A stretch of 64,000 bases of DNA from Bacteroidota bacterium. Its GTDB lineage: Bacteria > Bacteroidota > Bacteroidia > Bacteroidales > Porphyromonadaceae. The notes under the pieces were generated by a model. It did no database searches. It was not told the origin of the DNA and saw only the letters and a program-made list of their open reading frames with translations. The DNA lies in assembly GCA_023396255.1 (NCBI GenBank), contig JAEWWU010000016.1, positions 1-64,000 of the forward strand, read 5' to 3'. The number at the start of each line of letters is the position of its first letter. Within the stretch, counting starts at the first letter, position 1. Shown here in pieces: positions 44,353 to 53,246 of this stretch. A program made the position numbers and the translations under genes.

Positions 44353-45456
44353 ATGCGAAAAGATCGCCTGACTCTAAAGCAAAAAATTGCGTTGGAGCTG
44401 CATAGGGCCGTGCGCAAAGAAGCCGTACAACGGCATCAGCTAAATACACTGTTTTGGGAATGCACGCTTAGATGCAACCTGTCTTGCAGACACTGTGGAA
44501 GCGACTGCAAGATGCAGTCGGGTATACAAGAGCTGTCACAAGAGCAGTTCTTAGGTATCATTGATCAAATCACCCCTCATGTAGATCAGCACAATGTGCT
44601 GATTATTTTTACCGGAGGAGAAGCCCTTCTGCGCCCCGACTTGGAAGCCATAGGAATGGAACTCTACAAGAGAGAGTATCCTTGGGGAGTGGTAACCAAT
44701 GGAATGCTCCTTAACGAAGAGCGTTTGGAGTCTCTTCTTAGAAGTGGGTTACACGCTCTCACCATCAGCCTCGATGGATTTGAAGAGGCACACAACTACC
44801 TGCGCGCCCATCCCCAGAGCTATGCTCGGGCACACCGAGCCGTAGAACTGATGGTACCCCACTCCTCTTCCGTAGCGTGGGATGTGGTCACCTGTGTCAA
44901 TCCGATGAACCTCCCCTATTTGAAGGAATTTAGAGATCATCTGTACGAGTTGGGGCTTCGTAAATGGAGATTATTTACCATCTTCCCCGTAGGGAGAGCA
45001 GCCTCCGACCCTCATCTACAACTATCGGACGAGCAGTTTGTTCAAGTAATGGATTTCTTACAAGAAACCTCCCGAGAGGGGAAAATAGAAGTCTCCTATG
45101 GATGTGAAGGTTTCTTAGGGGGGTATGAAGGCGAAGTGCGCTCTCATCTGTATACTTGTTCGGCAGGGATTGAAGTGGCATCCATTTTGTGCGATGGCAC
45201 CATCAGCGCTTGTCCCAGTATCCGATTCGATTACAAACAAGGCAATGCTTTAAAAGACGATTTTTGGCAAGTTTGGAATGAACGTTTTTTGCCCTATAGG
45301 GATCGTTCTTGGGCAAAGAAAGGCGACTGTGCCTCCTGCAAAGTTTGGCGTTATTGCGAAGGGAATGGTATGCACCTGCACGATGATAATGGGAAACTGC
45401 TCTTATGCCACTACCAGCGGATTGCAAGAGCCGAAGCGCAAAGAAGAAAAGGTTAA
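44353..45456 (+). CDS. Radical SAM/SPASM-like lipoprotein maturase
   Basis: This 367-aa radical SAM enzyme has the 4Fe-4S motif CNLSCRHC (Cys41, Cys45, Cys48), preceded by Cys37 and followed by Cys52. The SAM-binding FTGGEALLRPDL is near residue 95. A C-terminal SPASM-like region has two cysteine groups: YTCSAGIEVASILCDGTISAC, then DCASCKVWRYCEGNG with a final Cys in LLLCHYQ. It matches the maturase of the rSAM/lipoprotein systems in Bacteroidetes. The presumed substrates are the two upstream lipoproteins. The chemistry (thioether, C-C bond or other) is unknown. Confidence 0.88.
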   Translation: MRKDRLTLKQKIALELHRAVRKEAVQRHQLNTLFWECTLRCNLSCRHCGSDCKMQSGIQELSQEQFLGIIDQITPHVDQHNVLIIFTGGEALLRPDLEAIGMELYKREYPWGVVTNGMLLNEERLESLLRSGLHALTISLDGFEEAHNYLRAHPQSYARAHRAVELMVPHSSSVAWDVVTCVNPMNLPYLKEFRDHLYELGLRKWRLFTIFPVGRAASDPHLQLSDEQFVQVMDFLQETSREGKIEVSYGCEGFLGGYEGEVRSHLYTCSAGIEVASILCDGTISACPSIRFDYKQGNALKDDFWQVWNERFLPYRDRSWAKKGDCASCKVWRYCEGNGMHLHDDNGKLLLCHYQRIARAEAQRRKG

Positions 45457-45486
45457 AGTGAGAGATGGCTTTGCAGCCCCCGGGTA

Positions 45487-45517
45487 TTGTATATTTCTAA
45501 AATTCGACCTATCTTTG
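45487..45517 (+). promoter_or_regulatory. Promoter of tRNA-His
   Basis: TTG (45487-45489), spacer 20 nt, TATCTTTG (45510-45517), 47 nt upstream of the mature tRNA. Confidence 0.7.
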
Positions 45518-45564
45518 CAGGGAATTTAGGGGATACCTCTCCTTGAGGATATTCGCTATAGGAT

Positions 45565-45637
45565 GGTGATCATAGTTCAGTGGTAGAGCACCAGATTGTG
45601 GTTCTGGCTGTCGTGGGTTCGAATCCCACTGGTCACC
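45565..45637 (+). tRNA. tRNA-His (GTG)
   Basis: The cloverleaf is complete: acceptor GTGATCA with TGGTCAC, an encoded G at -1 (45565) opposite discriminator C (45637) as required for tRNA-His, D-loop AGTTCAGTGGTAGAGC, anticodon arm CCAGA-TTGTGGT-TCTGG (GTG), and T-loop GGTTCGAATCC. CCA is not encoded. Confidence 0.97.
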
Positions 45638-45643
45638 CTTACA

Positions 45644-45678
45644 AACTCCTCTCTTAGTAACTAAGAGGGGAGTTTTTT
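45644..45678 (+). terminator. Terminator of tRNA-His
   Basis: A 14-bp stem, AACTCCTCTCTTAG (45644-45657) with CTAAGAGGGGAGTT (45661-45674) and one G-U pair, has a 3-nt loop and a T-run. The T-run doubles as the -33 TTTG of the next promoter. Confidence 0.85.
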
Positions 45679-45706
45679 GTTATCCCTGACTCATTTGTTA
45701 TCTTTG
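45676..45706 (+). promoter_or_regulatory. Promoter of the alpha-2-macroglobulin-like gene
   Basis: TTTG (45676-45679), spacer 19 nt, TATCTTTG (45699-45706): a full consensus match. The -33 lies in the T-run of the tRNA terminator. The leader is about 28 nt. Confidence 0.75.
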
Positions 45707-45738
45707 GCTCACTTAACATCCTATATAATTGCAGATCT

Positions 45739-48700
45739 ATGAGAAGTTTAGCCAATAGAAACCTCTTTGTTCTATCCGTCCTATTCACCTTATTTCTAAG
45801 TATGTCTGGTCCCCTACAAGGGCAAAAACAAGTTTCACGGACTATCTCCAAAACGGAACATCTACACCGTTTGGCACTACAAATAGAACAGAGTTCTAAA
45901 AAAAGGCTACCCAAAGAAATAGAAGCAAAGGCAGATAGCCTATTTTCTGCGGCATTGCAACAAAAATCGGTTCCCTATCTCGTCATTGCTCTGTCTGCAA
46001 AAGAGTATGCTATCTCGGAATTAGACCACCAAAGATTTCCGCAACTATTCACCCTTACCCGGCAGGTAGACACGCTTCTCGATCACCTCACCCCCTATGA
46101 GCGCAGTGTATGGACCACGGCAGAGCTCTCTCTCATTCTCAACCATTCATCGTCTGTCTTGGGAGAGGTCTCTACCGAGCAATACGCACTTGTACTCCTG
46201 CAACGAATGGCCCAAGACCTGCCTTTGGTGGAACACTTCCCAAAGCCTTTAGCTCCTTATAAAGAAGCTAAAACCTTTCTTTTTGCAGAGGATACCGATT
46301 TTTTCCAAATGACCTCGGACGAAATCTTGCAGCATATCCCTTTTGCTCTGCGTTGCATAGCTCAAATTGAATGGGATCCCACGGAAGAAATGGCCAAACT
46401 ACCGGACATTCTCCGCAAGCTCATCACTAAGTTGTCCACGAACGATCCCCAGCGAACACCCCTGTACCAATGGATTGAAAAAAGAATAGACGACGAGGCA
46501 ACCCTCCCCAATAGATGGGGGGAGTATAAAGCTCAAAAAGACAAAGAAATAGTCGACCTTTCTTTACAAATAGACTCCATAATGCCCAACCCTTGGAGTA
46601 CCCCATTGGTTTTGTGGCTAACCGAAGAATATTGCCACAAACAAGAGTTTCACAAGGCTGCCAAGGTATTGAGTAAATTTCTCTCTCTTTATCCAAAGAA
46701 AAAGAATAATTCCTCGGTAGATTGGCTACAAAAAAGGATCCACAACAAGGAACTTGATTTTGGTCTCAAACAAAGGAACTTTTTACCTCAAGATTCTATT
46801 TCTCTTTATGTTCGGTCTCGCAATATAGGACAGTACACCCTGTCCATTCACCCGGTGGATGTGGTGCGGCAAGGCAACCTCGTCTCCTCCTCTTGCCCAC
46901 CCATTCTCGTACAACAGCAGTTTCCTCATCCCCAACAGCCTCACACGGAAGTCACGGACACACTCACTCTACCGGCATTACCAATTGGGAATTACTCCCT
47001 TTCGATAAGAGAATACACACAAGGAGATTCGACTTCTACAAAATTGAGTATCCCTTTTTATGTAACAGATCAATATGCACTTATTCTGCACAATTCTTCG
47101 GACAAAGATTCTTATGCACAGCTCTTAGATGCCCATAGCGGACAGCCCCTGCAAGGTCAGTTTCATACCTATGTTCGAGAATCTCAAAAAGGAAATACCA
47201 CTTCTTTCCAGCAAAAAACGACACAAACCGGTTCTCCGCTCGGCACATTCCTACTCCCCATAGGCACCGAAGGGCTGAAATCAACCTCTCCCCAATCGGC
47301 GTTTATCACTTTGCCTACTGTGAGAGAAAATCATACAAATTGGTTGGATCCTTTAATGGAAGAGCTACAAGGTTGGATCAATACGGATCGACGTCTTTAC
47401 CGACCGGGGCAAAAACTCCATTACAGTGCCACAATCTATTCCATTGGCACAAAACCAGAACAGAGCAAACTTATTGCAAATAAGCAAGTGACCGCAACAC
47501 TGTACAACACGGCAAACGATCCGATAGGAGAACAAAATCTAACCACTGACCGATATGGTTCTGTATCCGGTGAATGGCAACTTCCCGAAAATGGGGTAAT
47601 GGGAAACTATTCAATCATTTTGGAGATAGAAGACGAACAGATTGCCTCTACTCACATACTTGTAGAAGAATACAAACGCCCCTCCTTTGAGGTTCGTGCC
47701 GATTCTATCCAAGGTTTCTTGGGCATCGGGCAAAACGTTGTTCTGCACGGATTTGCCAAAACTCTTTCGGGGGCAGCTCTGCAAGGAGCCAAAATCGAGT
47801 ATCAAGTTTTGGGTTCTTATCACCAATGGAACTGCTTTTTTAATCAGCAGGAAAAAGAGAAAATACTTCAACAAGGAAATGTTGAAACAGATACCGAAAG
47901 TGGCGAATTTTTAATTCCCACACTTCTCTCCTCTCTCAAACCCCAACCAGAAGAAAACGAAGAAAAAGACCTTTTCGAATATCACACCTTCAAATGGATA
48001 ATAAAAGTTATTGCCCCATCGGGAGAGATTAGGGAAGCCATCCACTCCATTTTTATAGGAGACAAGGAGCTGCATCTGCGTATCCAGGATCTCTCCACAC
48101 TTTACAAAGAAGAAAAGAACAGTGGCAGACAGATTGTCTTTGTCGCCGAAGACAACAACAGCAAACTCCCCAATGCTGAAATAACCTACACTCTCCGAAG
48201 AGAAGAAGAGAAGAACACTGAGCAATGGGTGGAGCAAGGTTCGGCGAAAGCCAATATCCCGTACACAATCCCTCTTCATTGGTTTACACTGCCTTCCGGT
48301 AGATATTCATTGGTTTTGTCTTATCGATTATCATCCGGAAAAGAGTACACCAGCACTCCCCACACTTTTGAAATATTCTCTCAATCGGATAAATACCTCT
48401 CTCTCAAAGAACCTCTATGGGTCAACGTCCCTAAAAAGACCTTTACTCTTCAAGAGCCACCTTGCTTCTTCTTGGCTTCTTCCCTGCCCCAAGCACCGAT
48501 CTTTATGTCTGTCAGTTGGGAAGAAGGTGTCGAACCGCTGCAAATGCTCCCTCGTGCGGAAGCCTACCGGCTGCAAAAAATAACCCTTCCTCTACCCCGT
48601 AGCAAAAATAAGGGATACATTCCGCAAAAGATAAATGTCTTACTCTACACGATATCGGAAGGTGCTATTTACAGAGAAACCTTCCAGTTTGAGCAACAAC

Positions 48701-51450
48701 GTCTTGACCAAAAATTATCCTTGGAATGGCTCTCTTTTAGAGATCGCATACAAGCGGGAGAAAATGAAACTTGGCATATTCGCATCAAAAAGCCCAATGG
48801 AAAACCGGCAACCAACTCTCGAATTGTAGCTTGGATGAGCGATGCTTCTCTCGATTTGATGAAACCCAATGCCATCAACTGTTTTTCGCATAAATCTATT
48901 CCGGTTTTCCCTCAATGGTCCGTCATCCACTCTTTAACAGATTTCCAGGTCCCATCTCTATACGATCAATTAGGAGGACGCTTATATGGATACGCAGCAG
49001 CTAAATCCGCCGCTCCGGAAGCACTTATGGCGATATCATCCAACGAAGACAATGTCACGCTATCTGATGTCGCGGTAACCGCTTATGCCACAGGCGGAGG
49101 AAGTACAGAGGATGATGCAACCAAAGTGGTTCCGAGAACGAACTTTGCAGAAACAGCCTATTTCTTGCCATTATTGGAGAGCAATTCAAAAGGAGAAGTT
49201 TCGTGGAGTGCCACCCTCCCGGAAAGTCTCACCCGCTGGAGACTCAACCTCCTTGCCTATGACAATCTCCTCAATCACGTTACGGAAATTCGTGATATAG
49301 AAGCCTACAAAGAGTTTACCATAGAACCCTTTGTGCCCCGCTTTGTTCGTATCGGTGATGAAGTTCGCATCGATGGTACTTTGCGTAGCCTCATGAACGA
49401 AACCTTGTACACACAAATCTCTTTTGAAGTATTCGACCCGATTACGGACTCCATACTCCACACTGAGAAACAATCCATTGAGCTATTGGCACAAGAAGTC
49501 AAAGGATTTTCGTTTCCATTCCATCCCATAAAAGGATACGGAGTTGTAGGAGTACGCTTCTTGGCGCAAGCCGGAAGTCTCTCTGATGGAGAACAACATC
49601 TACTGGTACAACAACCTGCCGGAAAACGGATCACGCAGACCCATCCCATACGCAACACCCAACAAAGCACCTACACTTACAACCCCAAAGAGCTATTCCC
49701 AACAGAAAAAGAGGGGGAGCTCAACGGAGCTACGCTAACCATTGATATTTTGTCCAATCCGCTTCTATTGGTAATGCAATCCTTGCCCCTACTGGAAATG
49801 TCCTCAACCCCCAACTCCATAGGACTCTCAGCAGCTGCCTATGGTAACATATTGGCTGCCCACCTACTTACTCGTAGCGACGTGCAAGAATGGTTGCTAT
49901 CAAAAAAGGAAGAACAACCCAACACCCTACTTCATAGTCCTCTACACCTGCGCCAAGACCTCAAGCAACTGAATTTGGAAGAGACTCTGTGGAAGTCGGC
50001 AGCCCAAGCGGAACAAGAACGTATAGAGCAGATGCTGACCTTTATGAAAAATCCTCAGCAAAAGGCAAAAGATCATCTACTCAATCTAAGCAAACTGCAA
50101 AATTCCGGTGGACACTGGTCTTGGTATCCGGGTATGCCTCCGTCTCCCCATCTCACCCCCATCATTTTGGAACATTTGGGTAGCTTGCTCCCCTTAAGCA
50201 CCGGAATGCCCGAAGAGCAAGCTTTGATTCGTCAAATGATAAAAATGGGATGGAATGGATATCTTGCCCATCTGATTGAGCAATACAACAGTAAAACAAG
50301 TTCGAGTAAAAAATCTTTGCTCTACCCGTCAATGGAATATCTCTTCCTCTATTACCACTGCAAAAGAGACCAAGAACAGAGGAGTAAGGAAGAGAGCATA
50401 TTCTTCAACTTTGCCTTGAACCTTTTGGAACAAGAAGCCCGCACAATGCCCCTAACCACCCTACCAATGAGCGGCGTAGCTCTCCACAAAAGCGGTAAAG
50501 AAGCAAAAGCCAAAGAGTTGGCAACCATTTTAGCAAACTATATCACTTACGACACAGAACAGGGGGCTTTCTTTGCCAACTTGGGGAACTCTTATTTTTG
50601 GTATAATCCTTATATGAGAATGCAACTCTCTGCTACCGAGTTGCTATCTCTCGTTGGAGGACACTCTACCCTCATTTCCGCTATGAAGCAGTGGGTATTA
50701 AGCCAAAAAAGGAGTACGCATTGGGGATCAACCCTTTCTTCTCTTTGGGCTATAGAAACTCTCTTAGGGAAAAATGAAGACAATTACTTCTCCAATGATA
50801 CCATAACAGTTACCGTTCCACTTAAGAACGACTCCTCCAAAGTTTTAAAAGGAGGAGAAATAGCCTATCGGCAAGATGCAACCGACCTCAACCTCGAACG
50901 ACCCATAAACATCAACCACTCCGCTCCCTCATCTCCCCTATGGGGAGGGCTCTATACCTCTTTCTACCAAGAATACAGAGATATAAAAGCCAATAGTCAA
51001 CAAGAACTGAGCCTACAACGAGTATTTAAGGTACAACGCATCAAAGATGGGCAAACATTTTGGGAGAAAGTAAATGAAACGGACTCTCTACAAGTGGGAG
51101 ATCGTATTCGTACATCTCTTATCCTCTCCACAGACAAAGCGATGGACTTTGTTTCACTATCCGATATTCGTCCCGGTTGCTGCGAACCGGTTGTAACCTT
51201 CAGCAACTATGAATGGAATGGGAACATTGGATATTACAGAGAAGTTCGGGATGGAGAGACACGCTTCTTTTTTGATCATCTAAACAGAGGCACCTACACC
51301 ATAGAGTATGACCAATGGATAGTTCGCCCAGGTGTATACACTCCCGGAATAGCCTCCATACAAAGTTCTTATGCACCCGAATATGGGGCCAATACAGAGG
51401 GAGAGAAAGAGTTACTAATAGTGCCCAATAATCCTCTCAGAGAAAAATAA
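45739..51450 (+). CDS. Giant bacterial alpha-2-macroglobulin-like protein lacking the thioester
   Basis: This 1903-aa protein has a signal peptide (MRSLANRNLFVLSVLFTLFL). A helical N-terminal region is followed by macroglobulin domains from about residue 350, including the MG2-type stretch TDRRLYRPGQKLHYSATIYS. The A2M signature ATLPESLTRWRLNLLAYDN is near residue 1160; an alpha/alpha-toroid and a C-terminal barrel follow (DQWIVRPGVYTPGIASI). At the place where CxEQ is expected the sequence is TPNSIGLSAAAYGNILAAHLL (Asn1359 for Cys), so covalent trapping is unlikely. It may inhibit proteases or act in envelope maintenance. It has its own promoter. Confidence 0.9.
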   Translation: MRSLANRNLFVLSVLFTLFLSMSGPLQGQKQVSRTISKTEHLHRLALQIEQSSKKRLPKEIEAKADSLFSAALQQKSVPYLVIALSAKEYAISELDHQRFPQLFTLTRQVDTLLDHLTPYERSVWTTAELSLILNHSSSVLGEVSTEQYALVLLQRMAQDLPLVEHFPKPLAPYKEAKTFLFAEDTDFFQMTSDEILQHIPFALRCIAQIEWDPTEEMAKLPDILRKLITKLSTNDPQRTPLYQWIEKRIDDEATLPNRWGEYKAQKDKEIVDLSLQIDSIMPNPWSTPLVLWLTEEYCHKQEFHKAAKVLSKFLSLYPKKKNNSSVDWLQKRIHNKELDFGLKQRNFLPQDSISLYVRSRNIGQYTLSIHPVDVVRQGNLVSSSCPPILVQQQFPHPQQPHTEVTDTLTLPALPIGNYSLSIREYTQGDSTSTKLSIPFYVTDQYALILHNSSDKDSYAQLLDAHSGQPLQGQFHTYVRESQKGNTTSFQQKTTQTGSPLGTFLLPIGTEGLKSTSPQSAFITLPTVRENHTNWLDPLMEELQGWINTDRRLYRPGQKLHYSATIYSIGTKPEQSKLIANKQVTATLYNTANDPIGEQNLTTDRYGSVSGEWQLPENGVMGNYSIILEIEDEQIASTHILVEEYKRPSFEVRADSIQGFLGIGQNVVLHGFAKTLSGAALQGAKIEYQVLGSYHQWNCFFNQQEKEKILQQGNVETDTESGEFLIPTLLSSLKPQPEENEEKDLFEYHTFKWIIKVIAPSGEIREAIHSIFIGDKELHLRIQDLSTLYKEEKNSGRQIVFVAEDNNSKLPNAEITYTLRREEEKNTEQWVEQGSAKANIPYTIPLHWFTLPSGRYSLVLSYRLSSGKEYTSTPHTFEIFSQSDKYLSLKEPLWVNVPKKTFTLQEPPCFFLASSLPQAPIFMSVSWEEGVEPLQMLPRAEAYRLQKITLPLPRSKNKGYIPQKINVLLYTISEGAIYRETFQFEQQRLDQKLSLEWLSFRDRIQAGENETWHIRIKKPNGKPATNSRIVAWMSDASLDLMKPNAINCFSHKSIPVFPQWSVIHSLTDFQVPSLYDQLGGRLYGYAAAKSAAPEALMAISSNEDNVTLSDVAVTAYATGGGSTEDDATKVVPRTNFAETAYFLPLLESNSKGEVSWSATLPESLTRWRLNLLAYDNLLNHVTEIRDIEAYKEFTIEPFVPRFVRIGDEVRIDGTLRSLMNETLYTQISFEVFDPITDSILHTEKQSIELLAQEVKGFSFPFHPIKGYGVVGVRFLAQAGSLSDGEQHLLVQQPAGKRITQTHPIRNTQQSTYTYNPKELFPTEKEGELNGATLTIDILSNPLLLVMQSLPLLEMSSTPNSIGLSAAAYGNILAAHLLTRSDVQEWLLSKKEEQPNTLLHSPLHLRQDLKQLNLEETLWKSAAQAEQERIEQMLTFMKNPQQKAKDHLLNLSKLQNSGGHWSWYPGMPPSPHLTPIILEHLGSLLPLSTGMPEEQALIRQMIKMGWNGYLAHLIEQYNSKTSSSKKSLLYPSMEYLFLYYHCKRDQEQRSKEESIFFNFALNLLEQEARTMPLTTLPMSGVALHKSGKEAKAKELATILANYITYDTEQGAFFANLGNSYFWYNPYMRMQLSATELLSLVGGHSTLISAMKQWVLSQKRSTHWGSTLSSLWAIETLLGKNEDNYFSNDTITVTVPLKNDSSKVLKGGEIAYRQDATDLNLERPININHSAPSSPLWGGLYTSFYQEYRDIKANSQQELSLQRVFKVQRIKDGQTFWEKVNETDSLQVGDRIRTSLILSTDKAMDFVSLSDIRPGCCEPVVTFSNYEWNGNIGYYREVRDGETRFFFDHLNRGTYTIEYDQWIVRPGVYTPGIASIQSSYAPEYGANTEGEKELLIVPNNPLREK

Positions 51451-51489
51451 TAATTGCTCTTCAAGGCAATTTTATCGAAATGAATCCCC

Positions 51490-51532
51490 CAAAACGCCTC
51501 CGAATATACATCTAATGTTCGGGGGCGTTTTG
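51490..51532 (+). terminator. Terminator after the alpha-2-macroglobulin-like gene
   Basis: A 15-bp stem with one G-U pair, CAAAACGCCTCCGAA (51490-51504) with TTCGGGGGCGTTTTG (51518-51532), 40 nt past the stop. The outer arm carries the T-run, so it could work in both directions. Confidence 0.75.
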
Positions 51533-51652
51533 CTTTGAAAAGCATCCCAAGCAACTGCATTTTGACAAGGGAGGCTACAGGTCTAAGAGAGGGGATTATT
51601 TCATCCTAAAAAGCCTATCGCATCAACCTACAGCACAGAAAACGCTGCAGAC

Positions 51653-51700
51653 AAAAAGAGTTCCGCCCGAAGAAGGAAACTTCCCGAGCGGAACTCTTTA
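51653..51700 (-). terminator. Terminator of gcvT
   Basis: On the minus strand a 12-bp stem, AAAGAGTTCCGC (688-699 side) with GCGGAACTCTTT (655-666 side), has a GC-rich inner part and is followed by TTTGT. It lies 24 nt past the gcvT stop. Confidence 0.85.
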
Positions 51701-51722
51701 TTCGACCAAACTGAGTGTAGTT

Positions 51723-52811
51723 TTATTTACGGAAAGGCAATTTTACTACTTCTGCCTTGAGGTCTCGGTTACGAACCCGAATTCCCAAAATAGTTCCTTG
51801 TTTAGAAAACTCTTTCTTCACATACCCCATACCAATCCCTTTCTTTAGACAGGGAGACATTGTTCCGGAAGTAACCTCTCCGATTATCTCTCCTACCTCT
51901 GATACAATGGGATAATGCTGACGGGGAACTCCCTTGTCGATCAATTCGAAAGCAACTAACTTACGATCACTGGCACCATCTTTGTGACTTTGTATAATAT
52001 CACGACCGATGAGAGCTTCTTTTCCATCGACTAACTTGGTAATCCAACCCAAACCCGCTTCAACGGGGCTGTGTTGCTCGTCTATGTCGTTTCCATAAAG
52101 GCAAAATCCCATCTCCAAACGCAAGGTGTCGCGCGACCCCAATCCCGCGGGTTTTATTCCCTCGGGAGCACCGGCTTCGAACAAAGCATCCCAAATCTGC
52201 TGTGCATAGGTTGGATAAAAATATAATTCAAATCCACCGGCCCCTGTATAACCGGTATTAGAAATAATCACATTAGGACAATTGGCAAAAGTTCCCACCT
52301 TGAAAGTATAATAAGGTATGTCCGAAAGATTGATATCCGTTAAACGCTGCATCACCTTAATAGCATTGGGACCCTGAACCGCTAACTGGGCAATATTATC
52401 CGAGGCATTCTCCAATTCGGCACCCATCGTGTTGCGTTCCTGACACCACTTCCAATCTTTCTCTACGTTAGCGGCATTGGGAACCATCATATATTTGTCT
52501 TCCTCGTAACGGTAGAGAAGAAAGTCATCCAAAATTCCGCCGTTGTCCATAGTAAAGCAAGTGTACTGTACCTGACCAATAGCCAACTTGGAAGCGTCAT
52601 TAGAAGAAACTTTTTGCAAAAATTCCAAAGCTTTGGGACCTTTTACCCAAAACTCGCCCATATGAGAAACATCAAAAACTCCAACGTTATTCACCACATT
52701 GAGGTGTTCGTCTATAATTCCCGAATATTCGATAGGCATATTGTAGCCGGCAAACTCGTGCATTTTGGCTCCGAGAGCGATGTGCTTGTCTGTAAATGGA
52801 GTAGTTTTCAT
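51723..52811 (-). CDS. gcvT: Aminomethyltransferase GcvT (glycine cleavage T protein)
   Basis: This protein of about 362 aa from ATG 52811 starts MKTTPFTDKHIALGAKMHEF, the family N-terminus; an upstream extension to 52907 is not homologous-looking. FDVSHMGEFWVKG, GGILDDFLLYR, SNTGYTGAGGFELYF and LRLEMGFCLYGNDID are GcvT motifs (folate and lipoamide-arm sites). It transfers the methylene group from lipoyl-H protein to tetrahydrofolate in glycine breakdown. The P, H and L proteins are not in this window. Confidence 0.95.
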   Translation of the reverse strand: MKTTPFTDKHIALGAKMHEFAGYNMPIEYSGIIDEHLNVVNNVGVFDVSHMGEFWVKGPKALEFLQKVSSNDASKLAIGQVQYTCFTMDNGGILDDFLLYRYEEDKYMMVPNAANVEKDWKWCQERNTMGAELENASDNIAQLAVQGPNAIKVMQRLTDINLSDIPYYTFKVGTFANCPNVIISNTGYTGAGGFELYFYPTYAQQIWDALFEAGAPEGIKPAGLGSRDTLRLEMGFCLYGNDIDEQHSPVEAGLGWITKLVDGKEALIGRDIIQSHKDGASDRKLVAFELIDKGVPRQHYPIVSEVGEIIGEVTSGTMSPCLKKGIGMGYVKKEFSKQGTILGIRVRNRDLKAEVVKLPFRK

Positions 52812-53246
52812 TCTTTGTATAATGTGTATTACTATATTTTTCTCTGAAATCTCTCCAAAGTTACTCATTTTATCTGGACAAAAAACACAAACGACAACCG
52901 CATACACCTCCCTTTTTCTTCAAAATCTTTGGACAGAGAAACCAACTCGTCTGAGAAAAGACTACACAAAGTACGAATTAACCGAATATATTTGCACTTG
53001 AAGTCCACGAATAATATCCCTATTGCGAAGATGTCTGAAGAAAGAAAAGACTTCTTTTTTTCAAGAATAAATCATTTCGCAGGCATATCCGACTTTTAAT
53101 AGTTAAAAAACGTCACAAATAGGTGAGGTAAAAAATTTTTTACGACCTTTGGCGACGTGCAAGTTTTGCGCAGCTCTACATATGGTATAAAAACAGTGAC
53201 CTGGTAAGGCCACCTAAATATAGTAGAAAACAAACAGACAGAAGGT
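52812..53246. other. Gap between gcvT and the M23 endopeptidase gene
   Basis: This gene-free stretch between divergent genes contains a perfect 16-nt palindrome, GTAAAAAATTTTTTAC (53128-53143), about 105 nt before the M23 gene. No clean -33/-7 promoter was found. Confidence 0.4.

Noticed and set aside
45516..45530. GCAGGGAATTTAGG as a possible fourth copy of the dispersed repeat
   Set aside because: Only the 8-nt arm matches; the rest of the 72-nt core is missing and the site is the tRNA-His promoter region.
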